5,915 nt of DNA. Source: Bacteroidota bacterium. GTDB taxonomy: Bacteria; Bacteroidota; Bacteroidia; Chitinophagales; Saprospiraceae. Where the stretch lies: positions 1 through 5,915 of the forward strand of contig JAJRUR010000184.1 in assembly GCA_024277695.1 (NCBI GenBank), read 5' to 3'. Made by a program: the position numbers and the translations under genes. Below, one piece after another: positions 1 to 5,915 of this stretch (within the stretch, counting starts at the first letter, position 1; every line of letters starts with the position of its first letter). Under the pieces are notes generated by a model, which saw only the letters and a list, made by a program, of their open reading frames with translations, ran no database searches and was not told the origin of the DNA.

Positions 1-859
1 CATCCGCTGTCGTAGCCCATCCGGTATAAGCCAACATGACCGGCATCATCAATACCATCAGAGCTATGGGCAAAATCATATTATGCATCTTAGGAGTGAC
101 ACCGGTTTTGGTCTGCACTGAAGTAAGCTCCTCAGAAACCATCGGAGTAGCATCATCCCACAGTAGCTTTCCGGTAGCCGTCCGTGCTTCAGCCTTTTTC
201 ATAGGACCAAAATCACGATTTGTCATAATGATATAAAATACCAGCATCAATGCCAGCATAGGATAAAAATTGAACAGAATACTCTTCATCAATACGCCGA
301 ATGGTGCATCATAACCTTGAACCAACAAAAGACCCATAATAAATGCCCCCCAAGCATTGAACGGAATCAATATGCACACAGGAGCCGAGCTGCTATCCGC
401 TATGTAAGCCAATTTTTCGCGCGATATTCTCAGGCGATCAAAAATAGGACGAAATAATGTACCGACTGTCAGTACTGATATCGAAGACTCTACAAATATA
501 ATGACTCCCGTAAGCATAGCCACTCGCTGGACTTTACGTGATCGATTACCTTCTTTTGAAGACAACTTCTGCTCCAGATAATGGATAAAGGCCTGTACCC
601 CGCCCGATCGCTGAATAAATACAATGATAGCACCGACCAATGCACTAAACATAATCGTACGGGTACTACCTGCATCTTTAAATACATCCACTAGCGCCTG
701 TATAGTCGCAAGGGAGCCAGTCAGAGGATTCCAAGAAGAAAGCACCATCCAACCCAACCAGATACCTGCGAGTAAAGATACATAGACCTGTTTGGTCTTG
801 ATCGCCAAAACAATAGCTACCAAAGGGGGTATGAGTGACCAAAATCCATAGGATTCCAT
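1..859 (-). CDS. NhaC-type Na+/H+ antiporter family protein (N-terminal 286 residues; C-terminus lies outside the window)
   Basis: Predicted inner-membrane antiporter of the NhaC type (Pfam Na_H_antiporter, PF03553). The family exchanges Na+ for H+, and some members exchange Na+-lactate for malate. My translation from the ATG at 859 runs open through 286 codons to the window edge. It starts MESYGFWSLIPPLVAIVLAI. The family pattern is visible as polar residues inside hydrophobic helices: FVESS (E124), then YIADSSSAPVCILIPFNAW with D155 and P160, which resembles the substrate-site helices of NhaC proteins. Hydrophobic segments lie near residues 8-38, 66-82, 112-133, 158-180, 190-212 and 257-280. 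A hydrophilic stretch at about 213-256 is probably a cytoplasmic loop. The start is well fixed: an in-frame TAA lies four codons upstream. It is the last visible gene of the cluster, 20 bp after the large POT gene, with no terminator between. Family assignment is fairly sure; the transported ion or substrate is not. Confidence 0.82.
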   Translation of the reverse strand, partial: MESYGFWSLIPPLVAIVLAIKTKQVYVSLLAGIWLGWMVLSSWNPLTGSLATIQALVDVFKDAGSTRTIMFSALVGAIIVFIQRSGGVQAFIHYLEQKLSSKEGNRSRKVQRVAMLTGVIIFVESSISVLTVGTLFRPIFDRLRISREKLAYIADSSSAPVCILIPFNAWGAFIMGLLLVQGYDAPFGVLMKSILFNFYPMLALMLVFYIIMTNRDFGPMKKAEARTATGKLLWDDATPMVSEELTSVQTKTGVTPKMHNMILPIALMVLMMPVMLAYTGWATTAD

Positions 860-879
860 CCGATTTTATTTAGGCTTTA

Positions 880-2619
880 TTATCGAATACCGTGCATCAA
901 TTTTTTAATAATAGGATACATCAAAATAGAAAATATTCCCAATATGATAGGAATAGCAGTCAGTATCCAGAAAAAATTAGTCATTCCATATTGGTCAGCT
1001 ACAGTATCAATATTTTCTCCAAAGATACCGGCCAATTTCATCCCAATCGCGACAGCTATATACCACATCGCAAACATAAAGGCTATCATCCGTCCCGGCA
1101 CCAGTTTGCTCACATAAGATAAGGCTACCGGTGATAGGCACAATTCTCCCAGCGTATGAAACAAATAAACCAACACAAGCCACACTACACTCACCGAAGC
1201 CGTTTTTGCCCCTATGGGTATATCAGCCGAACCTATAGCCACACAAGCCATACCGATACCCAACAAAAACAGACCCAAGGCATATTTTACATTGGCGTTG
1301 GGATTGTATTTGCTCTCCCACCACTTAGAAAATAGCGGCGCAAATGCAATAATAAAAAGCGAATTGAGTACCCCAAACCACGATGCGGGTATTTCGGCGA
1401 TATCTTTTGCAAATTCTGTCTTGAGCATCCAAAGTGCAATAGCCCAAATAATCAAAAAACTCAAAGAGAGAAATACATTGGATAGAGGATATTTGCTAAA
1501 GGTCTGTTTGAAAAGTTTAGTCAACACCCAAGTGATGATGGCCAATGGAATTATGGTCATCATCGAATTGACAATTTTAAAAGTCATCGCTGCAGAGCCT
1601 TCCAAGACCCTTTCTGTATAGTCCCTTGCAAAAATAGTCAATGAACCGGGAGCCTGTTCAAAAATACCCCAGAAAAAAATAGTCAAAAAAGCAAAAAACA
1701 TCACTGCCAACATTCGGTCACGTGTGATCTTAGAATATTTAGTCAATCGATAAAATACTAAAAATAAAAAAATGGCAAATGCAGTCAAAATTGTAACGGT
1801 CGCACCGGGTAAGCCAAAGAGCATCCAGCCCAAAATATCATTGGCCCCTCCGCTTATCTTAGAAACCGGATCATTGATAATCCAGATCAATCCTAGAGCT
1901 CCTGCTAAAAATGCCAACACTAACTGCCAGCTCGTAAATGGATTACGTATATCTCCATCATCAGCAAATTCTTCTGCTACCTTTTTCTCAGGTTTGAGCC
2001 CAACACTACCAAATATATTCTGCGCAAACCAAAACTGTAACAGACAGAATAACATAAAAATCCCGGCTAAGCCAAAACCCCATCGCCAGCCAACCTTCTC
2101 TCCCAAATAACCACAAAGCAAGATACCCAAAAATGCCCCCGCATTGACCCCCATATAAAAAATCGTGTAGGCCCCGTCCTTTTTTTCATCATGCCCCTCA
2201 TACATCTTAGAGATAATAGAGGTCATATTGGGTTTGAAAAATCCACTACCAAAAACCAATAAAGTCAGACCCATATACACAAAAAACTTTGTCTCCAATG
2301 CCATACTTGCATGCCCCAGTGTCATCAAAAGAGCTCCGATGACCACCGCCCAGCGATACCCAACTATCTTATCAGCAAAATATCCACCAATCAATGTAGA
2401 TAAATATACCAAAGATGTATATGTCCCAAATATAGCCAAGGCATGCTCACGTGGCCATCCCCATCCGCCATCCATCAAAGATGCCGTAAAAAACATCACG
2501 AGCAACGCTCGCATCCCATAGTATGAAAATCGCTCCCACATCTCTGTAAAAAACAATACAAACAATCCCGTAGGATGACCGAGTACGTTCGTCTTAAAAA
2601 AATCTGCTTTAGAATTCAT
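880..2619 (-). CDS. Large proton-coupled oligopeptide transporter (POT/PTR2 family), predicted 16 helices
   Basis: Inner-membrane proton symporter expected to import di- and tripeptides. Numbering is from the ATG at 2619 (579 aa); the TTG just before it at 2622 is a possible but less likely start. The PTR2 signature ExxERFxYYGxR is at 26-37 (E26, E29, R30, Y33, Y34, R37). GGYFADK is at 78-84, FKPN with K129 in TM4, and FYMGVNAG with N159 in TM5. FWGIFEQ in TM7 gives E321, and HTLGELCLSP in TM10 gives E492. These match the residues known in family structures to bind peptide termini and carry protons. Beyond the 12 core helices there is a pair at about 232-291 between TM6 and TM7, as in many bacterial POTs. 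An unusual second hydrophobic pair lies at about 346-369 and 382-399 between TM7 and TM8. Both pairs are missing from the neighbour at 4187-5578, its closest relative here. It follows the divergent POT gene by 41 bp. Substrate specificity is inferred from conserved residues only. Confidence 0.93.
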   Translation of the reverse strand: MNSKADFFKTNVLGHPTGLFVLFFTEMWERFSYYGMRALLVMFFTASLMDGGWGWPREHALAIFGTYTSLVYLSTLIGGYFADKIVGYRWAVVIGALLMTLGHASMALETKFFVYMGLTLLVFGSGFFKPNMTSIISKMYEGHDEKKDGAYTIFYMGVNAGAFLGILLCGYLGEKVGWRWGFGLAGIFMLFCLLQFWFAQNIFGSVGLKPEKKVAEEFADDGDIRNPFTSWQLVLAFLAGALGLIWIINDPVSKISGGANDILGWMLFGLPGATVTILTAFAIFLFLVFYRLTKYSKITRDRMLAVMFFAFLTIFFWGIFEQAPGSLTIFARDYTERVLEGSAAMTFKIVNSMMTIIPLAIITWVLTKLFKQTFSKYPLSNVFLSLSFLIIWAIALWMLKTEFAKDIAEIPASWFGVLNSLFIIAFAPLFSKWWESKYNPNANVKYALGLFLLGIGMACVAIGSADIPIGAKTASVSVVWLVLVYLFHTLGELCLSPVALSYVSKLVPGRMIAFMFAMWYIAVAIGMKLAGIFGENIDTVADQYGMTNFFWILTAIPIILGIFSILMYPIIKKLMHGIR

Positions 2620-2660
2620 CAATTTTTGATTATAGTAGTGTTTATAAAAAAATAATATTT

Positions 2661-4130
2661 CTATTTCCTTTCGCGAGGTCTGATCACTAAGCGATCATAA
2701 AAAAACAATGCCAAAATGGTTACAACGCCTATACCCACTATGACATACCATATCCTATTCGGCTGATAAGTATCCCATACAAATTGGGTCATCTCATTTT
2801 GAGTCATTTGCAACTTTTGGGATGCCAGTTCAAAATAATCATTCTTAGAAAAACTATCTCCAATCTCCGGCATAGAAATATTGCGACGCGCCATCTCCCT
2901 CTGCAACAAACTCAACTTGTCCGACCACGCTTGATAAAGATTGCCGGAAACAAAAGTTGTAAAAAAATTACCGGCAAATACAGGTAAAAAATAAGTCCCC
3001 ATATATAGCGCTTCTTTTCCCTTTGGTGAAATCAATGCTATGAACGACGAAAACGTCGGATTGGTCATCATCTCTCCAATCGCAAAAATGATGATACCAA
3101 GTATCGTGTACAGACCATTACCCGTATAAAATGTGAGCCCTATCCCTATCGCAGCTATTATAAATCCTGTAATCATCGCGCTTACATGACGCATCTTCAA
3201 TACAAAATAAGATACAAGCATCTGCAGTAAAATAATAGCGCCGGCATCAATATTGATCAGCATTTCAGGGTTAATGGATTTACCACCTCCACTCATAAAA
3301 CTAGCCAGTGCAGGAGAAACACTCGCTATCGAATCATGTAAAGCTGCCGTATTAATCCAGTCATCGATAAATGTAGGCAGTGTATAAAACAATTGATTAA
3401 ACATAGTCCAAAATCCTACCATGATGACCAAGAGTACCGTCAATCGAATATCCATGACCGCCTCCTTGATATTGCTTAAAGAATTTTTTATCGCTTGGAC
3501 TAATCCCTCATCCGTCTTTACTCTATCTTTTTCTTTATAAAAAAATAATACTATGAGTAAATTAATAAATATTACTGCTGCTGCTTGGATAAAAACAATT
3601 TTCCATCCGTATTGTGTCCTCAATGTCGAAGAAAAGGCCGGACCAATAAACCCTCCAATATTTACCATCATATAAAAAATACCAAAGCCCAAAGTCGAAT
3701 TGGATTTGTCGGTATTTTTGGTTACTATGGCAGAGGCTACAGGCTTAAACATCGCCGCACCAACAGCCACATACAAAAAAACCAAAAATACGGATGTATA
3801 ACTGCTGACTTCACCCATAAAATAATAGCCCGACATCAACATCAAATATGCTATAATCAAAGAGAGCTTGTATCCTATCTTATCCGCAATAACTCCTGTA
3901 AATAATGGTAATAAATATAAAATAGCCGTCACAATACCCATAATCTGCCCCTTCTCTGTATGACTAAATCCCAAAGCACCCTCATCCGTAGATCCGGTAA
4001 GGTAAAGTGCCAATACCGCAAATAGACCATACCACGCCCACCGCTCAAATAACTCCATAAAACTAGCCACCCAAAAGCCCTTATTGTACGAGGCCATTAC
4101 TTGTCCGAAGGTTTTATTTTCTTTACTCAT
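2661..4130 (-). CDS. Divergent POT-like MFS transporter lacking key peptide-binding residues
   Basis: A 489-aa, 12-helix major facilitator carrier distantly related to the flanking peptide transporters. The PTR2 signature survives in altered form: E26-L-F-E29-R30-W-A-W-Y34-G35. GVIADK is at 79-84, MFKP with K129 in TM4, IFYMMVNIG with N157 in TM5, and AIGEMMTNP with E353 in TM10. The arginine that binds the peptide carboxylate in POTs is F37 here. The TM7 FEQ glutamate is N245 (FWTMFNQ), and the TM8 asparagine seems to be D295. There are no extra helices between TM6 and TM7. Two long loops, predicted periplasmic, stand out: about 256-294 between TM7 and TM8, and about 397-457 between TM11 and TM12. 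The second is charged and partly helix-like. Start ATG 4130, no Shine-Dalgarno site; 56 bp after the upstream POT gene. Membrane-carrier assignment is secure; the substrate is unknown, and canonical di/tripeptide transport is doubtful. Confidence 0.9.
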   Translation of the reverse strand: MSKENKTFGQVMASYNKGFWVASFMELFERWAWYGLFAVLALYLTGSTDEGALGFSHTEKGQIMGIVTAILYLLPLFTGVIADKIGYKLSLIIAYLMLMSGYYFMGEVSSYTSVFLVFLYVAVGAAMFKPVASAIVTKNTDKSNSTLGFGIFYMMVNIGGFIGPAFSSTLRTQYGWKIVFIQAAAVIFINLLIVLFFYKEKDRVKTDEGLVQAIKNSLSNIKEAVMDIRLTVLLVIMVGFWTMFNQLFYTLPTFIDDWINTAALHDSIASVSPALASFMSGGGKSINPEMLINIDAGAIILLQMLVSYFVLKMRHVSAMITGFIIAAIGIGLTFYTGNGLYTILGIIIFAIGEMMTNPTFSSFIALISPKGKEALYMGTYFLPVFAGNFFTTFVSGNLYQAWSDKLSLLQREMARRNISMPEIGDSFSKNDYFELASQKLQMTQNEMTQFVWDTYQPNRIWYVIVGIGVVTILALFFYDRLVIRPRERK

Positions 4131-4186
4131 GCAAATAGAAAATTTTATTATGATTACATAAATACTCCATCCTTATTATGTCTCTG

Positions 4187-5578
4187 CTATACCGTATCCG
4201 CTAACTCAAAACCCTCTGCCTCATCATATATGTCTCGCTCTTCATCTTCTACGCCGTGTGTAAGACTTTCTAACCTAGGTCGTATCAATAGAACTAACAA
4301 TCCCAGGACTACACAAAAAACTGCTATACCTGTAAATATTGCATATTCGCCCAAACTCTCTGACCACTCACCGAGCAAGCCTGCCAACTTACTCCCAAAT
4401 CCTGTCATCGCAAAGTACACACCCATCATGATCGAGGCATACTTGGCAGGTGCCAATTTTGTAATAAAAGAAAGCGCTACAGGAGACAAGCACAATTCGC
4501 CTATGGTATGAAACAAATACGCCAGTACTAACCAATACATTGCTGAAGATCCCGTAGCCTCAAACTGAGCCGTAGCTCCAGTCATAAAGAAAAAACCCGC
4601 TCCCATAATGATCAAACCAAGCATCATCTTAAATAATGAAGATGCCAGACGACCGTTGAGCTTGCGTTTTGCCCAATAATTGGCCACAAGAGTACCCAAA
4701 AATATGATAAACAACGCATTGAGCGACTGAAACCAAGATGCCGGAACCTCCCAACCCATCAGCATCCGATTCGTTTTCTCTTTGGTGTATATATTCATCA
4801 GTCCTCCGGCTTGCTCAAATGCCCCCCAAAATACGATCACCAAAACAAATGAGATAAGCAATACTATAATTCTGTCCTTTTCCACTTTGGTCAATGGCTT
4901 GTTATATAATGCCTGGTCTTCTTCGTCCTGAGAACTGCCTAGATAGTTACCCACATTTGTCAAATGCTTCTGCCCTGCCAAATATTGAACCATCCCCAAA
5001 AACATACCGATTCCCGCCAAACCAAAGCCATAATGCCACCCATATACCTCTCCTACATATCCCACGATTATGCTAGAAAGAAAAGCTCCCAAATTAATCC
5101 CGATATAAAATATAGTAAATCCCTTGTCTCTTCGGATATCTCCTTTTTTATATAACCCACCTACCATAGTAGAAATATTGGGCTTAAGCATACCTACTCC
5201 ACATACGATCAACACCAAACCTAAATAAAATGCCCACATCTGCTCTACAGCTAGTATACTATGACCGGCAACCAATAAAATCCCTCCATACAATACAGCT
5301 CTCTTCTGACCCAAAAACTTGTCCGCTATAATCCCTCCGGGGATAGACATCACATATACCATCATCGTGTACCATCCATACAAAGCCAGCGCCTCACCAT
5401 TGGTCCATCCCAGACCCGGATTTGCCTCTGTTGTCTTGGACACGAGGTACAGCACTAGTATAGCCCGCATACCGTAATATGAAAACCGCTCCCACATCTC
5501 CGTAAAAAATAACACAAAAAGCCCTTTTGGATGTCCAAAAAATAAATCTTCTTCTCGATGAAGTACTCCTGAATTCAT
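4187..5578 (-). CDS. Compact 12-helix proton-coupled oligopeptide transporter (POT/PTR2 family)
   Basis: First gene of the cluster, a 463-aa inner-membrane H+/peptide symporter. The N-terminal half closely matches the large POT at 880-2619, sharing the run GLFVLFFTEMWERFSYYGMR in TM1. Key residues are complete: E27, E30, R31, Y34, Y35 and R38 (TM1), GGIIADK at 81-87, K132 in LKPN (TM4), N162 in FYIGIN (TM5), E255 in FWGAFEQ (TM7), N287 in QSLN (TM8) and E361 in HTIGELCLSP (TM10). The TM6-TM7 link (about 203-236) is short and hydrophilic, so the usual bacterial extra helix pair is absent. TM8 follows TM7 directly through the VPASWFQS motif. The C-terminus carries a strongly acidic tail, with 10 Asp/Glu among the last 23 residues. 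ATG 5578 is the start because an in-frame TAA lies three codons upstream. A 273-bp A/T-rich region with a candidate promoter precedes it. The family call is very secure; di/tripeptide transport is expected but not proven. Confidence 0.94.
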   Translation of the reverse strand: MNSGVLHREEDLFFGHPKGLFVLFFTEMWERFSYYGMRAILVLYLVSKTTEANPGLGWTNGEALALYGWYTMMVYVMSIPGGIIADKFLGQKRAVLYGGILLVAGHSILAVEQMWAFYLGLVLIVCGVGMLKPNISTMVGGLYKKGDIRRDKGFTIFYIGINLGAFLSSIIVGYVGEVYGWHYGFGLAGIGMFLGMVQYLAGQKHLTNVGNYLGSSQDEEDQALYNKPLTKVEKDRIIVLLISFVLVIVFWGAFEQAGGLMNIYTKEKTNRMLMGWEVPASWFQSLNALFIIFLGTLVANYWAKRKLNGRLASSLFKMMLGLIIMGAGFFFMTGATAQFEATGSSAMYWLVLAYLFHTIGELCLSPVALSFITKLAPAKYASIMMGVYFAMTGFGSKLAGLLGEWSESLGEYAIFTGIAVFCVVLGLLVLLIRPRLESLTHGVEDEERDIYDEAEGFELADTV

Positions 5579-5617
5579 AGCTAATTATTTTTGTAAATAT
5601 CGAACTGAATAATAGTT

Positions 5618-5631
5618 GCTTAATTTTAAGC
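5618..5631. repeat. Short palindrome upstream of the POT operon (possible operator)
   Basis: GCTTAA-TT-TTAAGC is a perfect 6-bp inverted repeat with a 2-bp centre. Two more matching bases (AG at 5614-5615, CT at 5634-5635) extend it to an interrupted 22-bp palindrome. It lies 39 bp upstream of the ATG at 5578 and, if the candidate promoter is right, inside the leader. The tiny centre makes it a poor RNA hairpin, so a binding site for a dimeric regulator is more plausible than a terminator. Chance occurrence in A/T-rich DNA is possible. Confidence 0.35.
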
Positions 5632-5705
5632 GTCTAAATATATCATTTTTGCTCATCTAATGGTAATATCCAACAATTTTTGACATACTTTTCACGAAGT
5701 TGCAC

Positions 5706-5713
5706 CAAATATA
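5706..5713 (-). promoter_or_regulatory. Candidate Bacteroidota -7 promoter element for the transporter operon
   Basis: Read on the minus strand the sequence is TATATTTG, a perfect match to the Bacteroidota -7 consensus TAnnTTTG. Transcription would begin near 5699, giving an untranslated leader of about 120 nt before the ATG at 5578. Against it, the nearest upstream TTG (the usual -33 element) is 27 bases away instead of about 19-21. The A/T-rich background also makes chance matches likely. Confidence 0.4.
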
Positions 5714-5851
5714 TTATTTTTAAATACGCCATATATCTTACAAAACATCTATAAACATTAGTGATAAAATTGTATAATTGGATAAATCTAATATTTTTAG
5801 TATATTGTACCGCTTTCAAATAATCAATTTCTATCACAAAAACTCTACACC

Positions 5852-5915
5852 ATGTTTCCTACAAATTTTTACATGTACCTTATCGCTGCCCTCATCCCAC
5901 TCATCGTCGGGGCTA
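5852..5915 (+). CDS. N-terminal fragment of a membrane protein, probably DUF1761 family (C-terminus lies outside the window)
   Basis: An ATG at 5852 opens a plus-strand frame that stays open for 21 codons to the window edge: MFPTNFYMYLIAALIPLIVG and then A. The first helix, with its pattern of a short polar start followed by (L/I)IAALIPLIVGA, resembles the opening of DUF1761 proteins. These are small four-helix membrane proteins of unknown function, in which this segment is usually followed by a W-Y motif that would lie just beyond the edge. The gene is divergent from the transporter operon and is not part of it. With only 21 residues the family call is tentative, although a real coding start is likely: a hydrophobic helix begins at once and base composition rises sharply from the intergenic DNA. 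Confidence 0.6.
   Translation, partial: MFPTNFYMYLIAALIPLIVGA

Larger units (their letters stand above)
5579..5851. other. A/T-rich divergent intergenic region between the transporter operon and the plus-strand gene
   Basis: 273 bp separate two divergent starts (5578 minus, 5852 plus), so this should hold promoters for both. The core at 5701-5820 is 22% G+C, against 43% in a coding stretch sampled at 1381-1440. A perfect TAnnTTTG element faces the transporter operon at 5706-5713, and a palindrome lies at 5618-5631. For the plus-strand gene only a weak candidate was seen: TTG at 5778-5780, then 20 bases to TATATTG at 5801-5807, which lacks one T of the consensus. A 64-codon minus-strand reading frame crosses most of the region (5643-5837). 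It is rich in Ile, Tyr, Lys and Asn, as expected from random A/T-rich DNA, and is not called as a gene. No tRNA, terminator or repeat array was seen. Confidence 0.8.

Noticed and set aside
490..687. 65-codon minus-strand reading frame inside the NhaC-type gene
   Set aside because: It is in a different frame from the long open NhaC-type frame, which has recognisable family motifs through the same bases.
860..879. Possible terminator between the large POT and the NhaC-type gene
   Set aside because: Only 20 bases, A/T-rich, with no inverted repeat; it looks like an ordinary short gap within an operon.
1214..1621. 135-codon plus-strand reading frame opposite the large POT
   Set aside because: It is antisense to strongly conserved POT coding sequence, shows no recognisable domain, and is explained by composition of the real gene.
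2620..2622. TTG as the start of the large POT (580 aa)
   Set aside because: An ATG follows at once at 2619, and the neighbouring POT also starts ATG-AAT-TC, giving the same MNS opening; ATG is the better choice.
4101..4511. 136-codon plus-strand reading frame opposite the end of the compact POT and the 56-bp gap
   Set aside because: It overlaps the conserved C-terminal half of the compact POT on the other strand, and its Ser/Pro/Asn-rich product resembles no protein family.
5643..5837. 64-codon minus-strand reading frame in the divergent intergenic region
   Set aside because: It lies in 22% G+C DNA, its composition (Ile, Tyr, Lys, Asn) is what random A/T-rich sequence gives, it resembles no family I recognise, and it would occupy the space where the promoters should be.

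Overview
The window reads as chromosomal DNA of a member of the Bacteroidota. The reasons are the style of the transporter proteins, the lack of Shine-Dalgarno sites before the genes (starts are preceded by A/T-rich leaders), and a perfect match to the Bacteroidota -7 element (TAnnTTTG) upstream of the gene cluster. The genus cannot be named from this sequence. A sampled coding stretch (1381-1440) is 43% G+C, against 22% in the intergenic stretch 5701-5820.

Layout, right to left, because nearly everything is on the minus strand. An apparent four-gene transporter operon starts at 5578. It encodes a compact 12-helix proton-coupled oligopeptide transporter (POT, 463 aa, 5578-4187). Next is a divergent POT-like carrier (489 aa, 4130-2661), then a large POT (579 aa, 2619-880) with two extra helix pairs. 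Last is the N-terminal part of an NhaC-type Na+/H+ antiporter (859 to beyond base 1). The gaps are 56, 41 and 20 bp, and no terminator-like hairpin is seen in any of them. On the other side lies a 273-bp A/T-rich divergent intergenic region (5579-5851) with a candidate promoter and a short palindrome. The first 21 codons of a plus-strand gene, probably a DUF1761-type membrane protein, begin at 5852.

How the genes may work together (inference): POT carriers import di- and tripeptides with protons, and NhaC-type antiporters exchange Na+ for H+. A cluster of three POT-family carriers and one NhaC-type protein therefore suggests peptide uptake linked to proton and sodium cycling. The three POT-like proteins are not redundant copies. 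The first and third keep the full set of known peptide-binding and proton-coupling residues. The middle one has lost the peptide-carboxylate arginine in TM1 and the TM7 glutamate, so it probably moves something else or works differently. No defence system, mobile element, CRISPR array or RNA gene was seen.
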